Shown here in pieces: positions 8,977-17,752 of a stretch of DNA of 53,321 nt. This DNA is from UBA3263 sp964554335. Lineage in GTDB: Bacteria > Bacteroidota > Bacteroidia > Bacteroidales > Muribaculaceae. The stretch is taken from positions 1 through 53,321 of the forward strand of contig CAZKOF010000009.1 of NCBI GenBank assembly GCA_964554335.1, given 5' to 3'. The position numbers were made by a program, and so were the translations under genes. The notes under the pieces were generated by a model. It ran no database searches and was not told the DNA's origin. It was given only the letters and a program-made list of their open reading frames with translations. Each line of letters begins with the position of its first letter. The first letter of the stretch is position 1.

Positions 8977-8990
8977 TTTTTGTAACTTTG
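8960..8990 (+). promoter_or_regulatory. Promoter of the BASS transporter gene
   Basis: Plus strand: perfect -33 box TTTG (8960-8963), 19-base spacer, perfect -7 box TAACTTTG (8983-8990). The expected start of transcription is only about 4-7 bases further on, at or next to the ATG at 8995, which predicts a leaderless or almost leaderless mRNA. Confidence 0.8.
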
Positions 8991-8994
8991 CCAT

Positions 8995-9819
8995 ATGTCA
9001 TCCATCCTGATTGTACTGCCGATTTTGAGCCTGCTGATGTTCGATCTCGGACTTGCGCTCAAAGGGGCGGACTTCGCGCTCGTGTTCCGTCGGCCACGTG
9101 CGGTGTTTGCCGGCCTGACGGGTCAGATTCTTCTGCTTCCTGCGGTGGTTTTTCTTGTTTGCAGGCTTTTCGGCATCGAGGGGCCGATGTTTTTCGGACT
9201 GATGCTGATTGCCTGTTGTCCGGGCGGGAGTTCGAGCAATGTCTTTTCGGGCATTGCGCGCGGCGACGTGGCCCTTTCGGTCAGCCTCACGGCGCTGAGT
9301 TCCGTAATCACGCTCTTTACGCTGCCGCTCTTTCTCGGGGCGATGTTCGAGCTGCCGGTTTTCAATCTGGTGATGCAGAACCTGGTACTGGTGCTTCTTC
9401 CGGTGGGTCTGGGCATGTTGCTGCGTCTCCGCCGCGAGGCGCTCGCGCTGCGGTTGCATAATGTTTTGCGCCGCCTGGCGTTCCCGCTGCTGATGCTCCT
9501 TGCGGCCCTCTTCTTTATCGGCAACCGCGAGGTTATCGAGGCGAACTTCGCAATGCTCGGCGGAGTTATCACGCTGATGATTCTGCTCGCAATGGGCGGC
9601 GGTTGGCTTTTGGGCCGCCTTTCGCGCCTAAATAGCCGCGAGCGCCGCACTTTGGTGATTGAGGTCGGAATGCAGAACGCCGCGCAGGCTATTGCCTTGT
9701 CGACCTCTCCGCTGGTGTTCAACGAAGCCTCGCTTGCGGTGCCGGCCATAGTCTATGCCCTGATGATGAACGTTATTCTGCTCGTCTATGTGGCGATTAT
9801 GGCGCGATGGAAGAGTTGA
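8995..9819 (+). CDS. Bile acid:sodium symporter (BASS) family transporter
   Basis: A 274-residue inner membrane protein with eight to ten hydrophobic segments. The family signature is clear near residues 75-115: ACCPGGSSSNVFS followed by GDVALSVSLTALSSVITLFTLP, which forms the crossed-helix sodium and substrate site in BASS proteins. Homologues move bile acids, pantoate, sulfonates or other organic anions with sodium; the substrate here is not known. The first membrane helix begins at residue 3, so the ATG at 8995 is needed even though the promoter leaves almost no leader. Downstream DUF2851 overlaps it by 13 bases. Confidence 0.88.
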   Translation: MSSILIVLPILSLLMFDLGLALKGADFALVFRRPRAVFAGLTGQILLLPAVVFLVCRLFGIEGPMFFGLMLIACCPGGSSSNVFSGIARGDVALSVSLTALSSVITLFTLPLFLGAMFELPVFNLVMQNLVLVLLPVGLGMLLRLRREALALRLHNVLRRLAFPLLMLLAALFFIGNREVIEANFAMLGGVITLMILLAMGGGWLLGRLSRLNSRERRTLVIEVGMQNAAQAIALSTSPLVFNEASLAVPAIVYALMMNVILLVYVAIMARWKS

Positions 9820-11084
9820 TGCAATATGTGTGGCATCATCGCCTTTGGCTTGCCGGCGCGATGAAGACCAACGATGGATGCCCGGTGGCGGTTATAGACG
9901 TCGGGCAGTTTAACCGCGACGCCGGCCCCGACTTTTTCAACGCCAAGATTAAAATCGGCAAGGAAATGTGGTGTGGCAATGTTGAAATTCACGTCCGCGC
10001 GAGCGACTGGTACCGCCACGGCCATGACCGTGACCGGGCCTATGATTCGGTGATTCTCCATGTTGTCCAGTATGATGACTGCCCGATTCACACGACCGAC
10101 GGGCGTTTGATACCCCAGCTCGTGCTTCCATGTGCGCGCGACTTCTCCGAGCGCTATGCCGAATTTGTCAACAATCCGGCCAACACATTGGCCTGTGCGG
10201 CTGAATTGCGCACGCTGAGCCCCGTACTTGTCCGCGATTGGCTCGACAATCTCGGCTTTGAACGCCTCTATGCCAAAGTCGACGCCATCAACGGGCGCCT
10301 GGAGCGTTCGTCGGGCGACTGGGAGCAGGCGGCGTTCATCACCCTGGCGCGCGCCCTCGGAGCCGGAATTAACGGCGATTCCTTCGAGCGCGTGGCGTCG
10401 TCGCTGCCTCTGAGGTTGCTCCATAAACATTGCGACTCGCTTCTGAGTCTCGAGGCCATGCTCCTGGGCCAGGCCAATCTCCTCGTCGACGCCCCGCAAG
10501 ACCCGTATGTAGATCAGCTTACCCGCGAATATGACTTTCTCGCCCGCAAGTTCGGGCTGACGATTCCCCAAGCGCTGACGTGGCGCATGAGCCGCATGCG
10601 CCCGGCCTCGTTCCCTCACCGGCGCCTGGCAACGCTGGCCCTGATGGTCTATGGCGGCTTTAGCCTGATGCAGCGGGTGCTTGACGTCCGCACCGAGACT
10701 GATGCCCGCGCACTGTTCCGCTTTGATTTAACGGGATTCTGGACCTCTCACTATAATTTTTCATCCTCCGGCGGAGCCAAACCGACAGCTCTCGGCGCGG
10801 CTACGGTAGATATGTTGATAATCAACGTCGTGGCGCCGCTGTTGATGGCCTACGGCATGGCAACGGGCGATGACTCTCTCGGCGACCGCGCCATTGACCT
10901 GCTGGAACACCTTCCCGGTGAGCGAAACCGCTATACGGCTGACTTCGAGGCCGCGGGTGTTGCCAATGCCAACGCTTTCGTGTCGCAGGCAATGGTCGAG
11001 GCTCACCGCAACTACTGCGATGTGCGCAAGTGTCTTTACTGCCGTCTGGGTCATCGCCTGCTCGCCGCCAAAGTGCGCCCTTAG
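9807..11084 (+). CDS. DUF2851 family protein
   Basis: A 425-residue protein of the Bacteroidota family DUF2851, function unknown. Its conserved N-terminus is present: MEELMQYVWHHRLW, then FNRDAGPDFFNAKIKIG, WCGNVEIHVRASDWYRHGH and VILHVVQYDD, with several His and Asp residues that could bind metal, as in a nuclease-like fold (inference). The C-terminus contains the cysteine pair CDVRKCLYCRLGHRLL. The start at 9807 matches the family N-terminus; the ATG at 9819 would cut it. Cytosolic. It overlaps the transporter gene and is probably co-transcribed with it. Confidence 0.85.
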   Translation: MEELMQYVWHHRLWLAGAMKTNDGCPVAVIDVGQFNRDAGPDFFNAKIKIGKEMWCGNVEIHVRASDWYRHGHDRDRAYDSVILHVVQYDDCPIHTTDGRLIPQLVLPCARDFSERYAEFVNNPANTLACAAELRTLSPVLVRDWLDNLGFERLYAKVDAINGRLERSSGDWEQAAFITLARALGAGINGDSFERVASSLPLRLLHKHCDSLLSLEAMLLGQANLLVDAPQDPYVDQLTREYDFLARKFGLTIPQALTWRMSRMRPASFPHRRLATLALMVYGGFSLMQRVLDVRTETDARALFRFDLTGFWTSHYNFSSSGGAKPTALGAATVDMLIINVVAPLLMAYGMATGDDSLGDRAIDLLEHLPGERNRYTADFEAAGVANANAFVSQAMVEAHRNYCDVRKCLYCRLGHRLLAAKVRP

Positions 11085-11094
11085 TTTCTTTTTG

Positions 11095-11235
11095 GACAGG
11101 AGAACAGGAGGAGCAGGATTGAAAAGTATCGTATTATCCGCAAATCAAGAATTTATGAATCACCGGTCAGGTAGACAGAAGAACAGGATAACAGTAGTGC
11201 CAGAACACGGCTCCTGTTTCTCCTGTTCTCCTGTC
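11095..11235. repeat. Inverted repeat pair in a 169-base gap
   Basis: GACAGGAGAACAGGAG at 11095-11110 recurs exactly, inverted, at 11220-11235, 109 bases away; similarity extends outwards (CTTTTTG against CTTTTGA on the other strand). A degenerate direct copy (agacagaagaacaggataacag) starts near 11173. It may be a small non-autonomous repeat element or a long-range hairpin in the transcript between DUF2851 and the UPF0102 gene. No coding sequence is visible in it. Confidence 0.6.
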
Positions 11236-11253
11236 AAAAGAATGTAAAGAACA

Positions 11254-11625
11254 ATGACGACGAAAGAGATTGGCGATGCCGGCGAGCAGGTTGCATGCGA
11301 TGAATTGACAGGCAAGGGTTATGCCATTATTGATCGCAATGTGAGGGTTGGCGGAGTTGAGGTCGATATTCTCGCCCAGGGGGCGGGACGCCTGGTTGTT
11401 TGCGAGGTCAAGACGCGTGGCGCCGAACATTTCGACGCCCGGTTCGGCATTGACCGTCAGAAGTTGCTGCGCCTGGCTCGGGCCGGTGCCACGTATGTGA
11501 AGATGAAGAATTTGCCTCTTGAGGTGCAGGTCGACGTTGTCCTCGTCACCAACTTTCCCGACGGACGCCGGGAGGTTGAACATCTTGAGGATGTCATGAT
11601 GCCGCCGCGACGTAGACGGCGATAA
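11254..11625 (+). CDS. UPF0102 (YraN-type) endonuclease-fold protein
   Basis: A 123-residue protein of the UPF0102/YraN family, with the restriction-endonuclease-like fold related to Holliday junction resolvases. Seen: KEIGDAGEQVACDELTGKGY at the N-terminus, then GGVEVDILA and VVCEVKTR, giving the D...ExK metal-binding core near residues 33-51. Length matches the family (115-130). The C-terminal RRRRR tail is basic. It presumably acts on DNA, but no cellular role is established for the family. Convergent with DUF4301. Confidence 0.88.
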   Translation: MTTKEIGDAGEQVACDELTGKGYAIIDRNVRVGGVEVDILAQGAGRLVVCEVKTRGAEHFDARFGIDRQKLLRLARAGATYVKMKNLPLEVQVDVVLVTNFPDGRREVEHLEDVMMPPRRRRR

Positions 11626-11632
11626 ACAAAGC

Positions 11633-11660
11633 GGGGCTTGCCGCCCGTGGGCGCTGCCCC
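11633..11660. terminator. Hairpin between convergent genes
   Basis: GGGGC (11633-11637) pairs with GCCCC (11656-11660) and CGCCC (11642-11646) with GGGCG (11649-11653), giving an irregular GC-rich stem between the UPF0102 stop and the DUF4301 stop. No U tract follows, so termination is only a suggestion. Confidence 0.35.
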
Positions 11661-11667
11661 CTCACTC

Positions 11668-13167
11668 TTATTGGTGAGAGGGGCGCAGAAGGTCGTTGAC
11701 GGTCTTGACGGGGTTGAAGGTCTCGGCGGGGACTTCAATGAAGACGGTGTTCCAGTCGCTCATCGCGCCGTTCCACAGGCCGGGGAGCTCCAGTGCCTGC
11801 AACTCGCGGCCGTGGGCCGATTTTTGCGAGATGAAACCCGTTGCGTTGTCAACGTATGATGGCAGATCGAAAGGCTTGCCGTCGGCGTCTTTGATGTAGC
11901 ATACGAGGTCGACGGGATTGAAGTGGGTTGCCTTCTCCATCAGCGATTTGAATTCGGGGGCAATCTGATGGCTTTCGAGAATTTGGGGCGACGAGGAGCC
12001 GTCGGGGTTGACCGTCAGGAACGGTCCGCCGCCGGGTTCGCCTTCGTTGACAACCATGCCGCAGACGCGCAGCGGGCGGTTGAACTTAGCGAGCAGGAAC
12101 CCCTCGAGGTCGGCGTCGGAGAGCGCTTTCATGCGCGGATCGCGAACCTGCAGGGTGTCGTGGAGAAAGGCAATCATTTCTCGCTGGCGTTCTATGGGGC
12201 AGTTGCCGGAGTGGAGTTCGGCAACATAGCCGGCAATCGTGTCGTGGATTTCGATGAGTTTGCCTGCAAGAATCTTTTTCCATTTAACTGTTGCATCGCG
12301 GTGGGCGTCGGGCACGACGTTGTCGATGTTTTTGATGAATACGACCGCGGCATCGATGTCGTTGAGGTTCTCGATGAGGGCGCCGTGACCGCCCGGGCGG
12401 AACAGGAGGTTGCCGTCGTCGGTGCGGAATGGCGTGCCGTCGGGGTTGGCGGCGATGGTGTCGGTCGAGGCTTTCTGTTCAGAGAGGCTGACGTCGATTT
12501 TGATGCCGTAGCGGGCCTCGGCCGAGGGAACGGCTTCGGCGAGCTTCTGCTCAAAGAGGGTGCGGTGTGCCGGGCTGACGGTGAAGTGGAGATGTAGAGT
12601 GCCGCCGGGAGCCGTAGCGGTGGCTGCGCCCTCGGCAATCTGCTCCTCCAGGGGCGTGCGGGCGCCGTCGGGATACATGTGGAAGAGTAGCAGGCCCTTT
12701 GGCAGTTGGCCGTAGTTGAGGCCCGTGCCGAGAATTATGGATGAGATTATCTCTTTGTTGCGGCCTTCGGCTTTCAGGTCGGTCGCTGATTTGCCGTAGT
12801 TGTGGATGCAGACGGCGTTGAGAGCGTTGTGGAAGGCGAATTTATCGATGTTTTCGATAACCTGTTCGATGTCGGCCGACATTTTGCCTTCGTCAACGAA
12901 GTTGAAGAGTGACTTGAACATGCGCGAGGCGGCGCCCGATGCGGGCACGAACTTGCAGGCTTCGCCGCCGTCGGCGAGGAAGCTGTCCCAGCGTTCGAGG
13001 GCCGCATGTTGTTCTGCGGGGGTGAGGCGCATGATGCCGTGGCCCGCGGTTGCGGAGTCAATAATCTTGAGGTAGGGGAAGCCGGTCTTGAAGCGGTTGA
13101 GCTGGGCTTCGGCCTGAGCGGGGGTGATGCCCTTCGAGGCCAGGGTTTGGAGGTCGTTGGTTTTCAT
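11668..13167 (-). CDS. DUF4301 family protein
   Basis: A 499-residue protein of the Bacteroidota family DUF4301, function unknown. Recognisable stretches include MRLTPAEQ, KFVPASGAASRMFKSLF, LGTGLNYGQLPKGLLLFH, LLFRPGGHGALIENLNDID and VIFIKNIDNV-like VVFIKNIDNVVPD. The GxAASRM and RPGGHGAL motifs resemble those of sugar-nucleotide pyrophosphorylases (inference only). I chose the ATG at 13167 (MKTNDLQ), nine bases after the tyrS stop; the frame stays open to 13356, but that extension lies inside tyrS. Last gene of the long minus-strand run. Confidence 0.85.
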   Translation of the reverse strand: MKTNDLQTLASKGITPAQAEAQLNRFKTGFPYLKIIDSATAGHGIMRLTPAEQHAALERWDSFLADGGEACKFVPASGAASRMFKSLFNFVDEGKMSADIEQVIENIDKFAFHNALNAVCIHNYGKSATDLKAEGRNKEIISSIILGTGLNYGQLPKGLLLFHMYPDGARTPLEEQIAEGAATATAPGGTLHLHFTVSPAHRTLFEQKLAEAVPSAEARYGIKIDVSLSEQKASTDTIAANPDGTPFRTDDGNLLFRPGGHGALIENLNDIDAAVVFIKNIDNVVPDAHRDATVKWKKILAGKLIEIHDTIAGYVAELHSGNCPIERQREMIAFLHDTLQVRDPRMKALSDADLEGFLLAKFNRPLRVCGMVVNEGEPGGGPFLTVNPDGSSSPQILESHQIAPEFKSLMEKATHFNPVDLVCYIKDADGKPFDLPSYVDNATGFISQKSAHGRELQALELPGLWNGAMSDWNTVFIEVPAETFNPVKTVNDLLRPSHQ

Positions 13168-13175
13168 GGTGGTAT

Positions 13176-14474
13176 TTATTCTGTGCGAAGCAGGAAAAAG
13201 TTTTTCTTGCCGCGCTGGACAAGGATATATTTGTCGTTGAGGAGCATGGAGGCGTTGGCCGTTGTCATGGGGTCGGTCACTTTCTCCTTGTTGATACTGA
13301 GGCCTCCGCCCTGGACCATTTTGCGGAATTCTCCCTTGCTGGGGAATACGGAGCAATTTTCAGCGGTCAGGAGTTCGGCTATCGGGGTGGTGCCGCCGAT
13401 GACTGCCTCGCGGCTCACGGTGAACTGGGGCACGCCCTCCATGATGTCGAGCAGAGTGGTTTCGTCGAGGTGGTGGAGCGCTTCGGCAGCTTTGGGGTTG
13501 AAGAGAATTTGCGAGGCCTCGATTGCAGCGTCGCAGTCGGCGGCAGAGTGGACCATCGTCGTGATTTCGCGGGCCAGACGCTTCTGCAGGGGGCGCTGAC
13601 CGGGGTCGGCAGCCTGCAGGGCTACGAGTTCCTCAATTTCGGAGCGCGAGAGGGTAGTGAAGATTTTGATGTATTTCTCGGCGTCTGCGTCGCTGACGTT
13701 GAGCCAGAACTGATAGAACTTGTAGGGCGACGTGCGCTTAGGGTCGAGCCAGATGTTGCCGCTCTCGGTCTTGCCGAATTTGCCGCCGTCGGCTTTGGTT
13801 ATCAGCGGGCAGGTCAGGGCAAAGGCTTCGCCCGATTCGGTGCGGCGGATGAGTTCAGTGCCGGTAGTGATGTTGCCCCACTGGTCGGAACCGCCGAGCT
13901 GCAGGCGGCAGTTTTTGTTGCGGTAGAGCCAGAGGTAGTCATAGCCCTGAAGCAGCTGGTAGGAGAATTCGGTGAACGACATGCCGTGGGTCGAGTCGGA
14001 GCCGAGGCGCTTCTTGACGGAGTCTTTGGCCATCATGTAGTTGACAGTGATGTGCTTGCCGATGTCGCGGATGAAGTTGAGGAAGCCGTAGTCTTTCATC
14101 CAGTCGTAGTTGTTGACGAGTTCGGCGGCGTTGGGCGCGTCGGAATCGAAGTCAAGGAATTTTGCGAGCTGGCGTTTGATTGCCTCCTGGTTGTGGCGCA
14201 GGGTAGCCTCGTCGATGAGGACGCGTTCCTGGCTCTTCATTGAGGGGTCGCCAATCATGCCCGTGGCGCCGCCGATGAGGGCAAGGGGCTTATGGCCGGA
14301 GCGCTGGAAGTGTTTGAGCATCATGACGCCAACGAGGTGGCCGATATGGAGGGAGTCGGCGGTGGGGTCAATGCCGAGATAGGCGGTGGCCATGCCTTTT
14401 TTGAGTTCTTCGTCGGTGCCTGACATGACGGTGTGAATCATGCCGCGCCAGGTAAGTTCTTCAATGAAGTCCAT
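13176..14474 (-). CDS. tyrS: Tyrosyl-tRNA synthetase
   Basis: A 432-residue class I tRNA synthetase charging tRNA-Tyr. Seen: the catalytic HIGH motif in SLHIGHLVG near residue 36-39, the tyrosine-binding segment YQLLQGYDYLWLYRN and GGSDQWGN near 190-200, the KMSKS-equivalent KFGKTESG near 235, and a C-terminal S4-like RNA-binding domain (residues 360-432; FRKMVQGGGLSINKEKV). Length fits bacterial TyrRS. It sits 25 bases after a lipoprotein gene and nine before DUF4301; no T-box or other leader is visible. Cytosolic. Confidence 0.97.
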   Translation of the reverse strand: MDFIEELTWRGMIHTVMSGTDEELKKGMATAYLGIDPTADSLHIGHLVGVMMLKHFQRSGHKPLALIGGATGMIGDPSMKSQERVLIDEATLRHNQEAIKRQLAKFLDFDSDAPNAAELVNNYDWMKDYGFLNFIRDIGKHITVNYMMAKDSVKKRLGSDSTHGMSFTEFSYQLLQGYDYLWLYRNKNCRLQLGGSDQWGNITTGTELIRRTESGEAFALTCPLITKADGGKFGKTESGNIWLDPKRTSPYKFYQFWLNVSDADAEKYIKIFTTLSRSEIEELVALQAADPGQRPLQKRLAREITTMVHSAADCDAAIEASQILFNPKAAEALHHLDETTLLDIMEGVPQFTVSREAVIGGTTPIAELLTAENCSVFPSKGEFRKMVQGGGLSINKEKVTDPMTTANASMLLNDKYILVQRGKKNFFLLRTE

Positions 14475-14499
14475 TGCTTTTGAGTATGATTAGGAGTGT

Positions 14500-15375
14500 T
14501 TAGTTTTGGTCGCGATTGTAGCCGAGGGTGGTGACCACGTAGATTTTGTTTTCGGGGTCGGCGACTTCTGTGATATAGTAACGGGCCTCGTGGGTGCCGC
14601 CGTAGTCCGCATCAAAGTGGAGCGAGAAGTCGGTAATCTTGAAGCGGTCGCGCACGCCGTCGGTCAGTGGAGCGAAATCACAACTGTTAACTCTGAATCC
14701 GTTTTTATCGTATTGCACGGCGAGTTTCTCCCATTTGTAGTCGCGGAATTTGAATACTTTTTCGGCTTGGGTAGTGGAGGGAAGCGTTACTCCTGTTGCC
14801 GAGATGGTAACGGTGTTGTCCGATGTGTTGAAGTAAATGTCGTAGCGTGGTCTGATGGCGTTTTCGTAGTGAGTGTCACCGTGAGCGTCAGTGACGGTGT
14901 TTTTGTTGGCGTAGGTTTGGACATCGTTGGGAAGCGACCATACGCGGGTGCGGTCTGAGGCGAAGTGACACCAGTAGACTGTCGAGAGCCATCCGAAGCG
15001 GAAGTTGCGCACCGACAGGCCGTCGGTATAGGCGGCGCCCTGGGTGTTGAAGAAGGTGTAGAGCAGGTCGGTCGTGTTGCCCTGCTCGTCTTTGACATCT
15101 TGCAGGTATTGCTGCAGACCGCTGACCGTGAAGTTGTTGAGCGAGGCTTCGGGGGCGAGCTTCACGTCGGTAAATTTCAGGCTGAACAAGTTGGTGCTCA
15201 AGTCGGCAGAAACGCTTATGCGGGCGTAGTCGGTTGCCACGCCGATTCCCGAAATCGTGTCTTCGGCATAGATGACGCAGTTGCTATATTCGTCGTATTC
15301 CTGAACGGGGTCTATGGCCTTGCATGCGCCAAGAGAGAGAAGGGTAGCGATGGGGAGAAAGAGAAGTTTTTTCAT
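14500..15375 (-). CDS. Lipoprotein, unknown function
   Basis: A 291-residue lipoprotein with type II signal and lipobox LGAC at residues 15-18, followed by KAIDPVQEYDEYSN. The rest is beta-rich, with pairs such as YARISVSADLSTNLFSLKFTDVKL and RFKITDFSLHFDADYGG, resembling exported beta-sandwich proteins of Bacteroidales; I do not recognise a family. It starts 13 bases after the TonB receptor gene, the usual position of a surface partner of a TonB-dependent receptor, so it may help bind the same ligand. It is not a SusD: too short and not helical. Confidence 0.75.
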   Translation of the reverse strand: MKKLLFLPIATLLSLGACKAIDPVQEYDEYSNCVIYAEDTISGIGVATDYARISVSADLSTNLFSLKFTDVKLAPEASLNNFTVSGLQQYLQDVKDEQGNTTDLLYTFFNTQGAAYTDGLSVRNFRFGWLSTVYWCHFASDRTRVWSLPNDVQTYANKNTVTDAHGDTHYENAIRPRYDIYFNTSDNTVTISATGVTLPSTTQAEKVFKFRDYKWEKLAVQYDKNGFRVNSCDFAPLTDGVRDRFKITDFSLHFDADYGGTHEARYYITEVADPENKIYVVTTLGYNRDQN

Positions 15376-15388
15376 TCAGAGTTAGGGA

Positions 15389-17752
15389 TTACATTATGTA
15401 GCGGAGGGTCAAGCCGAGGGTTCGGCGTGAGCCGCGCTGAATAAACTGGTTGTTGATCGATTTGAAGTAAAACGTTGAAAACCGTTTGTTTAGTATGTTT
15501 TCGCCCCAAATATCGAGCGAGACCTTCTGCATTTGCAGGCGTATGGATGCGCCGAGCAGGGCATAGAAGTTCTGTTTCAGCGAGTTCTGTTCGTTCCAAT
15601 AGACGGGTCCGACGCCGCGGCCGTTGACTGCGAAATCAATGCGGTTGAACCACCACATCGGCAGGGGCTGGGAGTATTGAACGGAGGCGAAGGCGGTGTG
15701 TTGCGGTGCGTAGGGAACGTAGTTGCCTTTGAAGTTCTCGAGGTTTCCGTTCTCGTCGTAGTCCTGATACTTGAGGAACTTGGCGTTGGTGTAGCCATAG
15801 CTCAGGCGTGCGGTCCAGCGGTCGGTGGGGCGCGCGGTGATCGTGGCCTCGACGCCGGCCGAGCGGGTGCGTCCTGCGTTGGTCATCATGCGTCCCGTTG
15901 AGCGTCCGTCGGGAAAGACGGTGAGCTGCTGGTTGCGGATGTCTATGTAGAACGCCGCGAGATTGGTCAGGATGCGTCCGCCCCAGCAGCTGAAGTGGGC
16001 GCCGATCTCGTAGTTCCAGGAGTATTCGGGCTTGTATGAGGCGGTTTCCTCAACCGTGAAGCGCTCGCCGGTGGCGCTGAGGCCGCTGAGGTCGGGGAGT
16101 TGCACGCTCGGGGGCATCATCGGTTTGAGCGACTCGACGAGGCCGGGAACCTGCGCCATCATCGACGACATCAGCTTCTCTTGCATGATGGTGCTGAACA
16201 TCTGAGTGTTGTAGCCTCCGGCCTTGTAGCCGCGCGAAACCGTTGCATAGAGGATCGACGGCTCAGGCATCGGCAGGCGGTAGCTGACCGAGAACTTCGG
16301 GAGCACTTCGAGCCAGTTCGTTTTCAGGTGGTCACGGTCGTTGACCTCGCCGTCGATGTGGCGTTTCATCATCGAGGCACCGGTCGAGACGTCGATTGCG
16401 TAGAACATACCTGCTTCTTCGTAGTCCAGGCGTATGGCACCGGTGAATGTCCAGTCGCCGAGGCGGTATTCGCTCTGGTGGTAGATAGCGGCTCCCCAGT
16501 TCGGGAGGGTGAATTCGGAGTTGAGATAGAATTGGTCGGTGTCCCAAACGGGGGTCAGCATCGCCATGACCATCGGTGGCATTGTCGGTGGCATTTTTGA
16601 TTGCAGGCCTTCGACGATGTTGTTGATGATGAGATTCTGTATGCCGTCTTTTTGGAACTGTATCGGGGCATCCATTCGGGCGTGTTTGACGAAACCGAAG
16701 GCACCGACCATCCAGTTGTAGTTGCCGACCGAGCCGCGGAAAATGAAGTCTTGCGTTGCGCTGAGTTCGCGGGTTTTCTGCCGGAGGGTGAAGTAACTCT
16801 CGGGGGTGAAGTCATTGTCGAGCACCATGTCGTCCGAGAGGTAGCGCAGGCCGGTGATTGAGCTGAATGTGAACTTTTCGTGACGCCACTGCACGGTCAG
16901 ACCCTCGGAAAGCGAGGTGCGGTTGTAGTAGCAGGTGTCGTTGTAGTTAACCTCGTTTGAGCCGACGAGCTCGTATGGGTAGCCGCCCTGACGGTTGTAT
17001 GAGAAAGCAATGACGTTGTCGACCGAGATGCTTTCGCGGGGCTGCCAAGCGAGTTTGAGGCGTGCGCCGTATTGTTCGGCCTGGTCGGCTTTGCGCTTCT
17101 GATTAGGGAAGAGCGAGCGTGTGTGCAGGTTCGAGGTTTGTCCGGCTGTAGAGTAGGCGTTGATGTCGAGGCCTATGCCGAAGTTGGGTCGGAATTTATG
17201 GTAGAGCCCCATTGCCGTGCGCCAGGAGTTGAACGAGGCTCCTTCGAGAAGCAGTCGCATTCCCTGATAGCGCATGGGTGATAGGGTGTAGACGTTAATG
17301 AGTCCGCCCATGGTGTTGCGTCCATATAGCGCGCTCTGCGGGCCGCGGAGAACTTCGACGCGGTCGATGTCGAAGAAGTCAAAGTCGTAGTCGTTCTTGT
17401 TGAGCACCGGGATGTTGTCGACGTTCAGGCCCATGACCGGCTGATCGATGCGCGCGCCGAGGCCGCGGACATAAATGCTCGAGGTCATGCGTGAGCCGTA
17501 GGCCGGAATGAAGACGTTCGGCACGAGTTCCGAGACTTGTTTGACGTCGGTGATGTTTAGGCGTTGAATCGTGTTTTCGTTGAGCGTGGTGCTCGAAAGG
17601 GGCTCGGTTTCGAGGTCTTCGGCGAGTTTGATTGCGGTCACGCTTACTTCGTGAAGCCTCATGGTGTCGGGCGCTTCATGAATGGGCATGAGGTTCGCGC
17701 GGGCGGGCGTGCACGCAACGGCAAGTAGTACTATCGGGAGCAGATGCTTCAT
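15389..17752 (-). CDS. TonB-dependent outer membrane receptor
   Basis: A 787-residue receptor importing an unknown substrate across the outer membrane using TonB energy. Signal peptide MKHLLPIVLLAVACTPARA. Plug domain about residues 30-150: LSSTTLNENTIQRLN, SSIYVRGLGAR, IDRVEVLRGPQSALYGRNTMGGLINVYT. The remainder is a 22-strand-type barrel ending GSRRTLGLTLRYIM. There is no N-terminal carboxypeptidase-like domain and no SusD next door, so this is the classical (iron, cobalamin, or similar) rather than the SusC type; the ligand cannot be told. The start at 17752 overlaps the nadE stop by four bases (ATGA); an ATG ten codons upstream is less likely. Confidence 0.92.
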   Translation of the reverse strand: MKHLLPIVLLAVACTPARANLMPIHEAPDTMRLHEVSVTAIKLAEDLETEPLSSTTLNENTIQRLNITDVKQVSELVPNVFIPAYGSRMTSSIYVRGLGARIDQPVMGLNVDNIPVLNKNDYDFDFFDIDRVEVLRGPQSALYGRNTMGGLINVYTLSPMRYQGMRLLLEGASFNSWRTAMGLYHKFRPNFGIGLDINAYSTAGQTSNLHTRSLFPNQKRKADQAEQYGARLKLAWQPRESISVDNVIAFSYNRQGGYPYELVGSNEVNYNDTCYYNRTSLSEGLTVQWRHEKFTFSSITGLRYLSDDMVLDNDFTPESYFTLRQKTRELSATQDFIFRGSVGNYNWMVGAFGFVKHARMDAPIQFQKDGIQNLIINNIVEGLQSKMPPTMPPMVMAMLTPVWDTDQFYLNSEFTLPNWGAAIYHQSEYRLGDWTFTGAIRLDYEEAGMFYAIDVSTGASMMKRHIDGEVNDRDHLKTNWLEVLPKFSVSYRLPMPEPSILYATVSRGYKAGGYNTQMFSTIMQEKLMSSMMAQVPGLVESLKPMMPPSVQLPDLSGLSATGERFTVEETASYKPEYSWNYEIGAHFSCWGGRILTNLAAFYIDIRNQQLTVFPDGRSTGRMMTNAGRTRSAGVEATITARPTDRWTARLSYGYTNAKFLKYQDYDENGNLENFKGNYVPYAPQHTAFASVQYSQPLPMWWFNRIDFAVNGRGVGPVYWNEQNSLKQNFYALLGASIRLQMQKVSLDIWGENILNKRFSTFYFKSINNQFIQRGSRRTLGLTLRYIM

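Noticed and set aside
14500..17752. A SusC/SusD polysaccharide utilisation pair
   Set aside because: The receptor lacks the SusC N-terminal domain, the lipoprotein is too short and beta-rich for SusD, and there are no glycoside hydrolases nearby.
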